Below, in pieces: positions 9,429-17,828 of a stretch of DNA of 64,000 nt; position 1 is the first letter of the stretch; each line of letters starts with the position of its first letter. The position numbers and the translations under genes are program-made. The notes under the pieces are model-generated. The model was not told where the DNA came from and searched no databases. It worked only from the letters and a program-made list of their open reading frames with translations. The stretch covers positions 186,001 through 250,000 of the forward strand of contig JAJDAC010000002.1 in the NCBI GenBank assembly GCA_029262065.1, in the 5' to 3' direction. Source of the DNA: Candidatus Krumholzibacteriota bacterium. Lineage in GTDB: Bacteria > Krumholzibacteriota > Krumholzibacteriia > JAJRXK01.

Positions 9429-10694
9429 CTAGCCGATCTGGCGACGTCCGCCCATGTACGGCACCAAGGGTTCGGGGATTCGAACTGACCCATCATCTTG
9501 CTGATGATGCTCGAGAATCGAAATGACCATGCGAGGCAACGCCAACCCACTGCCGTTGAGCGTGTGCAACGGCTGCGGCTTGGCCTTGGGCTGGGACCTG
9601 AATCGGATATTGGCGCGTCGCGCCTGGAAGTCTCGGAAGTTGCTGCAGCTGCTTACCTCGAGCCACTGGCCCACTCCCGGGCTGTAGACTTCCAGGTCGA
9701 AACACTTGGCCGCGGCGAAACTCAGGTCGCCGCTGGCCAACTTCACGACGCGATACGGCAACTCCAGGCGCTCGAGCAGGGTCGTGGCGTTTCCCACCAA
9801 TTCCTCCAACTCGCGCTCGCTGTCTTCGGGCCGCGTGAACCGAACCATCTCCACCTTGTGGAACTGGTGAACGCGGAGGATGCCGCGGGTATCCTTGCCC
9901 GCGCTGCCCGCTTCCCGCCGAAAACAGGGGCTGAACGCCACGAAACGAGCCGGAAGATCGCTGGCCTCGACGATGGTGTCGGCCCAGAAGTTGGTGACCG
10001 AGACCTCCGCCGTGGGAATGAGCCAGAGATCGTCTTCGACCATGTGGTACATGTCGTCGGCCAACTTTGGCAACTGACCGGTGCCGTGCAGGGCGTGCGC
10101 GCGTACCAGATAGGGCGCATTCATCTCCACGTAGCCGTGCTCGGTGGTGTGCACGTCCAGAAACCAGTTGATGAGTGCGCGCTCCAACCGCGCGATTTCG
10201 CCGGTCAACAAGGCGAAACCACTGCCACTCATGGCCGACGCGCGCTCGGGGTGCATCTGACCCAGCTTCTCGCCCAGATCCCAATGAGGCAAGCAACCGT
10301 CGGGCGACCGCGGCGTGCCCCATTCGCGCATGGTTTCGTTGGCTTCCTCGCCGCCGCGGGGCACGTCGTCGTCGGGCAGGTTGGGAAATCGCGCTTCGAC
10401 CTCGGCCAGGGCGGTCTCGGCGTCGGCCAGCAGCTTGTCGCCCTGCTTGATGCGCGAGCTCACGTCTTTCATGCTGGCGATCGCCTCGGTCGCGTCCTCA
10501 CCCGCCTGCTTGCGCCGCCCGATTTCTTCGCTGGCCGTGTTGCGCTGCGCCTTCAGTTGCTCGAACTCGATCAGCAACGCCCGCCGCTTCTCGTCGAGCG
10601 CCAGCCATCCGTCCAGATCGGCCGATTCTCTTTTGGCCTCAACGGCCTGACGCACACGATCAGGGTTCTCGCGTACGAATTTTCGATCGAGCAT
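9429..10694 (-). CDS. serS: Serine--tRNA ligase
   Basis: Class II aminoacyl-tRNA synthetase of 421 residues that charges tRNA-Ser. The N-terminal coiled-coil arm (residues about 30-105) is rich in heptads and charged residues. Motif 2 (CFRREAGSAGKDTRGILR) and motif 3 (NGSGLALPRMVISILEHHQ) are intact. ATG 10694 has a GGAAGAG site. It heads the minus-strand run and diverges from pyrF across 134 bases. Confidence 0.97.
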   Translation of the reverse strand: MLDRKFVRENPDRVRQAVEAKRESADLDGWLALDEKRRALLIEFEQLKAQRNTASEEIGRRKQAGEDATEAIASMKDVSSRIKQGDKLLADAETALAEVEARFPNLPDDDVPRGGEEANETMREWGTPRSPDGCLPHWDLGEKLGQMHPERASAMSGSGFALLTGEIARLERALINWFLDVHTTEHGYVEMNAPYLVRAHALHGTGQLPKLADDMYHMVEDDLWLIPTAEVSVTNFWADTIVEASDLPARFVAFSPCFRREAGSAGKDTRGILRVHQFHKVEMVRFTRPEDSERELEELVGNATTLLERLELPYRVVKLASGDLSFAAAKCFDLEVYSPGVGQWLEVSSCSNFRDFQARRANIRFRSQPKAKPQPLHTLNGSGLALPRMVISILEHHQQDDGSVRIPEPLVPYMGGRRQIG

Positions 10695-10737
10695 GGCAGT
10701 CTCTTCCGGAGTCGAAGTCCAGGGTTGCGAGCCGGGG

Positions 10738-10766
10738 TTGCAGCCGCCCAGGCAGTGGCGTATACG
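10738..10766 (+). promoter_or_regulatory. Candidate sigma-70-type promoter for pyrF
   Basis: TTGCAG at 10738-10743 and TATACG at 10761-10766 are separated by 17 bases, about 60 bases upstream of pyrF in the divergent serS-pyrF gap. Moderate match to consensus. Confidence 0.4.
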
Positions 10767-10828
10767 AAGGAAGCTCAAACCTAAGCGAGTACGAAGGCCA
10801 GGAGCAAGGGTCAAGCCGGGAGACACCG

Positions 10829-11551
10829 ATGAATGCGAACGCCATCCGAGAACAAGACCCGCGCCGGCGGTTGATTCTGGCGCTGGACGTGGGCAACGAG
10901 ACCGAAGCCATCCAGTTGGCCGACCGGCTTCGCCCCGAATTGGCCTACGTGAAAGTAGGGCTCGAACTGTTCGCGGCCTGCGGCCCGAACGTGGTTTCGA
11001 AGCTGGTCAGCCTGGGGCTTCGCGTGTTTCTGGACCTGAAGCTCCACGACCTCCCCACCCCGATGGCCGGCGCCATTCGTAGCCTGGTTCCGCTGGGTGT
11101 GCGCATGACTACCGTTCACGCGACCGCGGCCAGCGGCGTCGAGGCGGCCGCGACCGCCGCGGCGAACGACCAGGTCGCCGTGCTCGCGGTGACCGTACTT
11201 ACCAGTCATGGGCCAGGAGAGCTGGAGGACTGGGTGGGCAGCAACCTCTCCACCGAGGCACTCGTACTCAGGCTAGGCCAGAAAGCGATAGAAGCCGGTG
11301 CCACCGGCCTGGTGGCCAGCCCACGTGAAGTGGCCGCGTTGCGCCGGAACCTGGGCCCCGAGCCTCTGCTGGTCATTCCCGGTATTCGGCCGGCCTGGGC
11401 CTCCGCCGACGACCAAAGCCGCACGGCCAGCCCGGCCCAGGCGCTGCGCGACGGCGCCGATTTCCTCGTGGTTGGGCGGCCCATCACCCGGGCTTCGGAC
11501 CCACGGGAAGCGCTGGGGCGGCTGCTGGACGAGATGGCGCAGGCCCTGTAG
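10829..11551 (+). CDS. pyrF: Orotidine 5'-phosphate decarboxylase
   Basis: Decarboxylates OMP to UMP, the last step of pyrimidine synthesis. The 240-residue TIM barrel carries the catalytic DLKLHDLP motif, the N-terminal LILALDVGNETEA strand and the phosphate loop GADFLVVGRPIT. ATG 10829 has a GGGAGA site 8 bases upstream. pyrE follows 35 bases later. Confidence 0.96.
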   Translation: MNANAIREQDPRRRLILALDVGNETEAIQLADRLRPELAYVKVGLELFAACGPNVVSKLVSLGLRVFLDLKLHDLPTPMAGAIRSLVPLGVRMTTVHATAASGVEAAATAAANDQVAVLAVTVLTSHGPGELEDWVGSNLSTEALVLRLGQKAIEAGATGLVASPREVAALRRNLGPEPLLVIPGIRPAWASADDQSRTASPAQALRDGADFLVVGRPITRASDPREALGRLLDEMAQAL

Positions 11552-11586
11552 CCTGGGCTTTCGGCTTGCACCGAGAGGAACCATTC

Positions 11587-12195
11587 GTGAACGAGATCAG
11601 TACAGGCGTGACCCAGCATCTTCACCCCGAGGAAGTCGCGGATCGACTGCGGGAAATGGACGCGCTGCTCCAGGGACACTTCCAACTCAGCAGCGGTCTG
11701 CATAGCGATCGGTATTTCCAATGCGCACGAGCGCTGCAATACCCCGGGTTGGCCAAAGAACTGGGTCGGCTGCTCGCCGAGCAGTTCGACGAACTCGAGA
11801 TCGACCTGGTCGTTTCGCCCGCCGTCGGCGGCGTCATCATTGGACACGAGGTGGCGCGAGCGCTGGGGCGACGGCACGTGTTTGCCGAACGCGCGGAATC
11901 GGGTTTCCGGCTGCGCCGCGGCTTCGAGATTCGCAAGGCCGAAACGGCGTTGCTGGTGGACGACGTGCTCACGCGTGGCACCTCCACCAAAGAGCTCATG
12001 CAGTTGGTCTCGGAACACGAGGCACGACCGTCCGGGCTGGGAGTCATCGTGGACCGGCGCGAGCCCGATGTAGAACTGGACGTCCCGGTCGCATCGCTGA
12101 TCCGCGTGGAAGTGAAGACCTACCGACCCGAGGAATGCCCGCTGTGCAAGGAAGGAATGGTCCTGGATTCCCCCGGCAGCCGACATGCCCGTTGA
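11587..12195 (+). CDS. pyrE: Orotate phosphoribosyltransferase
   Basis: Joins orotate to PRPP to give OMP, the substrate of the adjacent pyrF product. The PRPP-binding motif TALLVDDVLTRGTSTKEL is intact and length (202 residues) is normal. GTG 11587 is chosen because GAGAGGA lies 7 bases upstream and the next in-frame starts are poor. The C-terminus has a small Cys pair (CPLC). Confidence 0.95.
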   Translation: MNEISTGVTQHLHPEEVADRLREMDALLQGHFQLSSGLHSDRYFQCARALQYPGLAKELGRLLAEQFDELEIDLVVSPAVGGVIIGHEVARALGRRHVFAERAESGFRLRRGFEIRKAETALLVDDVLTRGTSTKELMQLVSEHEARPSGLGVIVDRREPDVELDVPVASLIRVEVKTYRPEECPLCKEGMVLDSPGSRHAR

Positions 12196-14242
12196 AGAAG
12201 GCTCACGCCGCTCGCTCCAGTTCTTGATTCTGGCTGGTCTGGTGCTCGCACTGAGTGTGATCTGGAGCGAACGTACACCTCCGCCGCCCAACTCCGACCG
12301 CTACGACTACGCCGGCCGCGCCTATCTTGCAACGCAGGGGCAGGGTCTGAACGCGCTCACCGTGTATCCGCTGCGCATGGCTCTCCCCCAATCGGGCTCG
12401 TGGCCGCCTTCCAACCTGACTCGACCGCCGTTGTGGCCGGCACTGCTCGTGCCCGGTCTTCGCGCCGGCCTATCCGATAGCGCCGGAGTCATTCTGGCCG
12501 GCGCCAGTGGTCTGGCCCTACTACTACTGACCGCATATGTGGGTCATCGCACCTTCGGTGGAGCCGTGGGCGGAATCGCGGCTCTGGTCTTTGCCTCGAG
12601 CTTCGCCACCGTGCGTGGGGTGTGGGGCGGTGGCCCCGAGCTCGCGCTGGCGTTGCTGACATTCCTTCTGTGGACCTGGAGTCCGGCCATGCACGGGCGC
12701 GCGGGATACATCGCCTGCGGCAGTCTCTACGGCTTGCTGCCCTTGCTCCATCCGTGGGGGTTCGTTCTGGCGGGCCTCGCTTTGTTCGCGCGCGGTCACC
12801 GCTACAGCGACACCGGACGACTCTACGTGTTGGGAGCGGCCTTGATCGTGGCGCTACCGTGGTATCTGTACTGGTCCAGTGTCAGTGGCCAACCGCTGGG
12901 CTTCCTGCAGAGCCAGGCGGAACTGGCGCGTGCCGTTCATGACCCCGGCGGCATGGGTCCCTACCGAACGCTCGAACCCATCAGTACCGCCAGCGTATTG
13001 AAGTCCGACTTCCCGTTGGTATTGCGCTCAATGCTTGGCCGACTCTGGCACCAGGGAATGCACCTGGACGGATGGATGGCGTGGCCGTGGGTGATCCTGG
13101 CCCTGGTGGGTGCGCGCACCGACCTGCACCTGGCCGCGCGCGACTTTGTCTTGCTGTCGATCGGGTTCGTGCTGGTCTCGGTGTGGAACGACACCTCGAG
13201 ACTCGCACTGCCATTGCTACCCATTCTTTGCGTATGGGCCGGAGTTGGCCTGGACGACCTGGGGCGCCGCTGGCCTCGCCTGCCGCTACTGCCGCTGGCC
13301 CTCGTACTGGCGGCGACACCGTGGCTCGTGCCCATGGGCGCCAGCGCCAGTCCGTTGCGTCAGGCGAAATCGTTGCTCGCCCTCCGGGCCAATCCACCGA
13401 CGGCGGTGGTCGAGGCCGTGCGCACGGCCGGCGTCCTGGGCACACCCATATTTACCGACAGCGCCGTGCTGGCGTGGCGAGCCAAGCGGCCCGCGATGTT
13501 CCTGCCCGACCAGCCCGCCACCCTGGCCCGCCTGCGCCAGATGCCCACCCTGCGCGCAAGTTCGGTGGTAGCCACCATGACCGACTTCGATCAACGATGG
13601 ATGGGCGCGCATGAGGCACAGTGGCGCGAACTCTGGGAACAATCCCAGCCCGCCATCCTGGAACAGGATGGGTACCGGGTGTACGCGTTGAACACTGCCA
13701 CGACAGATTCCGGCCGGGCCGATGCAGCGGAGCAAACGGCGCCCTCGACCAAACGGTTGAGCGCCGATTTCGTCCCGCAGGGACTCGAAGAACTACCCGC
13801 GCGGGTGTGCTCGCGCGAGGGCCTGAAAATGCGTGGCCCCGCGCGGCAGGCGCTGCTGGATCTCATAGATGCCGGTCGCACCGAGGGCGTTCACCTGGTG
13901 GTCGTGAGCGCATACCGGTCGTACGAATACCAGCAGCGGCTGTTTGACCGTGCGGTGGACAAGCATGGTCCCGACCAACAGTGGGTGGCCATGCCCGGAA
14001 CCAGCGAACATCAACTGGGCACTACCGCGGACCTGGCCGACGCCGCGATGGAACACGTTCTGGAACAGAGTTTCGGCGAGACTCCCGAAGGACAGTGGTT
14101 GAAACAGAACGTCACGCGTTTCGGATTCCGAATCTCATTTACGCCCGAGACCGAGGCCGCAACCGGCATTCGCCCCGAGCCATGGCACGTGCGCTACATG
14201 GAACCTGCAACTGAGACCGCGCCGGAAGAAGAGGCTCCGTGA
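12185..14242 (+). CDS. Fusion: multi-pass GT-C-like membrane glycosyltransferase plus VanY-type D,D-carboxypeptidase
   Basis: One uninterrupted 685-residue frame. Residues about 10-400 form ten or more hydrophobic helices with an early acidic loop (NSDRYDYAGRAYL), resembling GT39/ArnT-type lipid-linked sugar transferases. Residues about 400-505 are soluble. Residues about 520-670 are a peptidase M15B/VanY domain: SAYRSYEYQQRLFDRAV, the zinc motif SEHQLGTTADLAD, and EPWHVRY with the catalytic Glu and last His ligand. All expected VanY metal and catalytic residues are present, so the peptidase is probably active and placed on the outer face of the inner membrane. The start ATG 12185 overlaps pyrE by 11 bases; the stop overlaps the next gene in a GTGA. 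The sugar-transferase assignment is less certain than the peptidase. Confidence 0.8.
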   Translation: MPVEEGSRRSLQFLILAGLVLALSVIWSERTPPPPNSDRYDYAGRAYLATQGQGLNALTVYPLRMALPQSGSWPPSNLTRPPLWPALLVPGLRAGLSDSAGVILAGASGLALLLLTAYVGHRTFGGAVGGIAALVFASSFATVRGVWGGGPELALALLTFLLWTWSPAMHGRAGYIACGSLYGLLPLLHPWGFVLAGLALFARGHRYSDTGRLYVLGAALIVALPWYLYWSSVSGQPLGFLQSQAELARAVHDPGGMGPYRTLEPISTASVLKSDFPLVLRSMLGRLWHQGMHLDGWMAWPWVILALVGARTDLHLAARDFVLLSIGFVLVSVWNDTSRLALPLLPILCVWAGVGLDDLGRRWPRLPLLPLALVLAATPWLVPMGASASPLRQAKSLLALRANPPTAVVEAVRTAGVLGTPIFTDSAVLAWRAKRPAMFLPDQPATLARLRQMPTLRASSVVATMTDFDQRWMGAHEAQWRELWEQSQPAILEQDGYRVYALNTATTDSGRADAAEQTAPSTKRLSADFVPQGLEELPARVCSREGLKMRGPARQALLDLIDAGRTEGVHLVVVSAYRSYEYQQRLFDRAVDKHGPDQQWVAMPGTSEHQLGTTADLADAAMEHVLEQSFGETPEGQWLKQNVTRFGFRISFTPETEAATGIRPEPWHVRYMEPATETAPEEEAP

Positions 14243-15156
14243 AAGTTGCCGACGCGCTCGACTTGCTGCGTATTCCCGCTGCCTTCACTGCGTTGAGCGA
14301 CGTGGTACTGGGGGCAGCCCTGGTGAGCCTGGGACACGGTATACCGTCGACCCAATCGATGATCGGGGCCGCCGTGGCCAGCGTGGGGCTCTACGCCGGC
14401 GGTATGGCCCTCAACGACCTGGCCGATCGTCATACCGATCAACGCGAGCGACCCGAACGGCCGATTCCCTCCGGGCGCGTGACCGTAGCCCAAGCCGCCG
14501 TGATCACGGCCGTGCTGTTCATCGCCGCCGCGGTCTCCACGCTGATCGTTTCGCCCTCGGCCGCGCCCTGGGCGCTGGCCTTGCTGGCCGCCGTGGCGTT
14601 GTACGACCTCGGCCTGGCCGGGCGGGCGTGGATCGGTCCCTTGGGCATGGCCCTGTGCCGCGCGCTCAACGTCGCCCTGGCCGTGGCGATCATGCACAAG
14701 TCGATCGGTCCGATGTCGCCGGCGGTTGCTTGGGTCATGGCCACCCACTTCGTCTACGTGTTTGGCCTGACCCACTTGAGCCTGGGCGAGTCGGGCCAGG
14801 AACTCAGCCCCGCTTGCGCTCGCAGGACGATGGCCGTGACCTGGACAACTACTGGTCTTGCCGTTGCCGCGGGCGTGGGACTCGGCGTTGGGTTCGGACC
14901 CAACGATGCATTGACCTGGATAGCCGCCGCGGCCGCCGCGACTGCTTTCGCCTGGCGCGGACCACGCGCATTGGCCCGCGCATGGCGCGAGCCCGTGGCG
15001 CGTCGCATCGGTCCCGCGGTCGGTGCCCTGGTGGGCGGAATTCTCTGGCTGGGCGCCTTCGAGGCCGCGGCCGTGGCTGGTCCGTGGTGGATTCTTCCCT
15101 TCCTGGGCCTGGCGTTGGGCCACGAACTCACTCGACGCAGTTTTCGCGTAACCTGA
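14239..15156 (+). CDS. UbiA-family prenyltransferase (EboC/SCO3242-like)
   Basis: A 305-residue integral membrane protein with about eight helices. The first polyprenyl-diphosphate/Mg site is NDLADRHTDQRERPERPIPS, typical of UbiA proteins of the EboC/SCO3242 branch; a second acidic site is replaced by HLSLGESGQE, which is atypical. It starts at GTG 14239 in a GTGA overlap with the fusion gene, with GAGG five bases before. The next gene overlaps by one base (TGATG). Aromatic substrate and prenyl donor are unknown. No other quinone genes are nearby. Confidence 0.8.
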   Translation: MKVADALDLLRIPAAFTALSDVVLGAALVSLGHGIPSTQSMIGAAVASVGLYAGGMALNDLADRHTDQRERPERPIPSGRVTVAQAAVITAVLFIAAAVSTLIVSPSAAPWALALLAAVALYDLGLAGRAWIGPLGMALCRALNVALAVAIMHKSIGPMSPAVAWVMATHFVYVFGLTHLSLGESGQELSPACARRTMAVTWTTTGLAVAAGVGLGVGFGPNDALTWIAAAAAATAFAWRGPRALARAWREPVARRIGPAVGALVGGILWLGAFEAAAVAGPWWILPFLGLALGHELTRRSFRVT

Positions 15157-15983
15157 TGACCATGGAATCGCCTCGAGACGCCCGTATCATCTTCGTGCCC
15201 GGCCTCAGTCACCGGCTGCTCTTCGGCGGAGGCATGCCCCGCCTGGAGGCGGCCGCGCGCCGGTATCGGTGCAGCACCCTGAAACCATCATTTCCGGCCT
15301 TGCCATCGGTGGTGTCGGCATCGGCGCGCAGTGGTTCGTCCCCGGTTGAACACGGTGTCGTGTTTTCCACCGACCGCGCGCATGACGACCGGGGGTGGAT
15401 CGAGCACCTGGGAGCTACCTGCGCGACGTTCGAGTCCATCCACGCGATGTTGCTGGAACATGGACTCGGTTCCGCGGAAGCAAACGACGCGGCCCGCGAA
15501 CTCGATAACCGCTGCGAAGCCTGGTTCCAAGGCGACCCGCGGCAACAGATGGTGTTGATTTGCGGCGGGCCCGGATATCACGCGACCCAACGCCAGATCG
15601 ACGCCAACGTCACGGCCGGCCTGGAACTCGAACATCAGGTCGCTCGCGTTCGGGCGCCGCTTCAGAGCAGTTCTCTACGACGATCCTTGCTGATGACCGC
15701 TGGTATCGAACGCATTCTGTCGCAACGGGCGTGCGAACTCTGGGGCACAAGCGCGGACGGAGACTGGCTCGTGCTGGCTGAACCCCACGCGAGCTTCGGG
15801 GCTCATGCCGCCAGTTGCGGTCACCCCGACGTACCCTCGGTCGATCGCCCCGTTCTCATTGGTTGGGGCGCGCCCGAACGAGGTTGGCCCGCCGACGTGC
15901 ACGACTACCGCATCGCGCCCACCGTGGCGAGCTGGTTGGGGAGAAGTACCGACGCGTATCAGGATCGTCCCCTGCCCTGGTGA
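15156..15983 (+). CDS. Degenerate alkaline-phosphatase-superfamily protein
   Basis: A 275-residue protein whose layout recalls nucleotide pyrophosphatase/AP-superfamily enzymes: an N-terminal strand (IIFVPGLSHRLLFGG), a region matching the FPALPSVVSASARSG block followed by VEHGVVF, and a C-terminal RIAPTVASWLG segment. The usual first metal-binding Asp (normally in a DG motif) reads VPGL, and the nucleophile Thr/Ser context is altered, so catalysis is doubtful. It could be a pseudoenzyme or a divergent member. Start ATG 15156 overlaps the prenyltransferase stop; ATG 15162 is an alternative. A UbiA gene next to an AP-fold gene recalls the ebo operon (EboC and EboF), but other ebo genes are not seen here. 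Confidence 0.55.
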   Translation: MTMESPRDARIIFVPGLSHRLLFGGGMPRLEAAARRYRCSTLKPSFPALPSVVSASARSGSSPVEHGVVFSTDRAHDDRGWIEHLGATCATFESIHAMLLEHGLGSAEANDAARELDNRCEAWFQGDPRQQMVLICGGPGYHATQRQIDANVTAGLELEHQVARVRAPLQSSSLRRSLLMTAGIERILSQRACELWGTSADGDWLVLAEPHASFGAHAASCGHPDVPSVDRPVLIGWGAPERGWPADVHDYRIAPTVASWLGRSTDAYQDRPLPW

Positions 15984-16032
15984 ACGGGCGAGAACCTGAA
16001 CACGCCGAGTGATCCCGCGGGAGAATCCAAAA

Positions 16033-16068
16033 AAGAAAACGCCCCTTCAAAAGAAGGAGCGTTTTCTT
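16033..16068. terminator. Bidirectional rho-independent terminator
   Basis: A 16-base stem (one mismatch) with a four-base AAAA loop, A-rich on the left and TTCTT on the right. It lies between the convergent genes ending at 15983 and 16114 and can serve both. Confidence 0.85.
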
Positions 16069-16113
16069 CACCGGAAGGTTGGGTCGTTGTCAGGAACCGA
16101 CTACCAGTGCCTG

Positions 16114-16383
16114 CTACCAGCACCAGAATGTGAAAAGCGAGCCCAAGAGAACGACCGGAATCAAGAAGAACACCAGAGCCAGGGGTAGCAACGCCGCAAG
16201 CAACGGAGCTACCACGATGAGAAAAACAACAAGAAGCAATGCCCCGACCACCACTTGGGTGATCGCAAGACCCAGCTTGAATGGCAACACGATGAGTCCA
16301 AGGACCAATTTGAGTCCGGCAAGGGATACGGCAAACAGAGCCATCAATATCCCTAGTGCCAAAAGCGCGCCGAACAATTCCAT
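16114..16383 (-). CDS. Small very hydrophobic membrane protein, unknown function
   Basis: An 89-residue protein that is almost wholly hydrophobic, with two or three predicted membrane helices (ALLALGILMALFAVSLAGLK; VVVGALLLVVFLIVVAPLLA; LALVFFLIPVVLLG). ATG 16383 is preceded by AGGTGG at good spacing and the gene ends before a strong terminator, so it is probably real. No family is recognised. It follows ino1 on the same strand after a 127-base gap. Confidence 0.65.
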   Translation of the reverse strand: MELFGALLALGILMALFAVSLAGLKLVLGLIVLPFKLGLAITQVVVGALLLVVFLIVVAPLLAALLPLALVFFLIPVVLLGSLFTFWCW

Positions 16384-16510
16384 CGTGCCACCACCTTCTT
16401 CATCAATTCCCGTAAAGATAGTACGCGAAACAGCCTAAATGTGTTGCAGGAATGCCCGCGATGCAATCCGGGCAGCCGAGGGCAATCACAAATCGTTTTT
16501 TATCAACGTG

Positions 16511-17710
16511 TTAGCCGACAACCCAGTTGGTGAGCGCGCTCATCTGCTGAGCGAAATCAGCGGGGGGCCCCTCGTAGGGGCTCTTGAAGAACGCGGCGAG
16601 CGGAGCTACGGCCCCCACCATTTTCCGCCGGTGGGCAAGGTGCAGCAGGCGAACCAGGTCGAGCACCAGCGGGGCGGCCAGCGCGGAGTCGCACCCCTGC
16701 CAGGTGAACTGCAGCGTCATCCGGGTGCCCAGGAAACCTTCGAAGTGCACCAGGTTCCAGGCGGTCTTCCAGTCATCCAAGCTGGGAACGTAGTCAATGC
16801 GAACGCCCGAGTGCAGGTCGTAGTCGAACACGCCCCGAAGCAGGTCGGCCTTGCCGGCGATCTTGGCGTCGCGATTCGACGGCTGATCGAGCACGCGACC
16901 ATCGCGGTTGCCCAACATGTTGTAGCTCTGCCAACTGAGTACTCGCAGATCACGCTGCAAGAACATGGGTGCCAACACGCTCTTGAGCAACGTCTCGCCG
17001 GTCTTGCCGTCCTTGCCGGCGTACGGAAGCGCACGATCGATCGCCGCGTTGCGCAAGGCGGGCAGGTCCATGGCGGCACTCGGCGTGAAATTCACGAAGG
17101 GGCAACCGGCCTGGATTGCCGCCGCTGCGAACAACACGCCCGGTGGTAGTTCATCGCCTGCGCTCACCAGGAGTTGCTGCAGATCGGTTTCTTCGTACCA
17201 ACGTTGGTCTACCGGCGGTTCCGTGGAACCCAGGTGCAGGGCTACGACCGTGCGAAGTTCATGACGAGCTCGAAAGTCTTCGATGTCACCCCTCATGCGC
17301 TCGACTTCGGCGCGAGCGTCAGCCGAGGCCACGGGGGCCCCCTCCAGCGCGTCGCGCCAAGGACCGAGTCCCGCCGCGCACCCCGGACGAACGTCGGTGT
17401 CCATCGCTTGGAGGTCGTCGGCCACGGTCGCCACCAACGATGGCGACAGCCCGGTACCACCCTGGGCGAGTGCGTTGGCCTCGTCGAGCGCGCCGCCGGG
17501 TCGAATCTCGTGGCCGCCAAACACCAGATTCGGCAAGTCGACCAGATCGACCTGGGCGAGCCCACCCACGTTGGTGACCATGCCGCCCAGCTTGTCTTCG
17601 AACCCTTCGCGGCCGGCGAGTCGAGCTCCGACCATCGCATGCAATGCAACGGAGCCCCGGGCACCGAATATCCAGACGCCAACAGATTCCGAAGCAGCCA
17701 GATCGGCCAT
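16511..17710 (-). CDS. ino1: myo-Inositol-1-phosphate synthase
   Basis: Converts glucose 6-phosphate to inositol 1-phosphate using NAD. The 399-residue protein has the N-terminal nucleotide site VWIFGARGSVALHAMVGARL and the central GKDGKTGETLLKSVL, SYNMLGNRDGRVLDQP and SGVRIDYVPSL blocks of the Bacteroidetes-type enzyme. ATG 17710 (MADLAASESV) is the start nearest the domain. It diverges from the sigma-54 activator gene. The product would feed the phosphatidylinositol-phosphate synthase encoded at 31498-32094. Confidence 0.9.
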   Translation of the reverse strand: MADLAASESVGVWIFGARGSVALHAMVGARLAGREGFEDKLGGMVTNVGGLAQVDLVDLPNLVFGGHEIRPGGALDEANALAQGGTGLSPSLVATVADDLQAMDTDVRPGCAAGLGPWRDALEGAPVASADARAEVERMRGDIEDFRARHELRTVVALHLGSTEPPVDQRWYEETDLQQLLVSAGDELPPGVLFAAAAIQAGCPFVNFTPSAAMDLPALRNAAIDRALPYAGKDGKTGETLLKSVLAPMFLQRDLRVLSWQSYNMLGNRDGRVLDQPSNRDAKIAGKADLLRGVFDYDLHSGVRIDYVPSLDDWKTAWNLVHFEGFLGTRMTLQFTWQGCDSALAAPLVLDLVRLLHLAHRRKMVGAVAPLAAFFKSPYEGPPADFAQQMSALTNWVVG

Positions 17711-17828
17711 TGGTTTCTCTCGCCGAAGCAGTGTTTGAGGAGTCGCCCATTCAAGCCCAGGAACCTCCAACGAAGAGCAGGATCCACGCCGGAAGCAGGC
17801 AGGCTATACTGACGGAACCTCATTCGGG

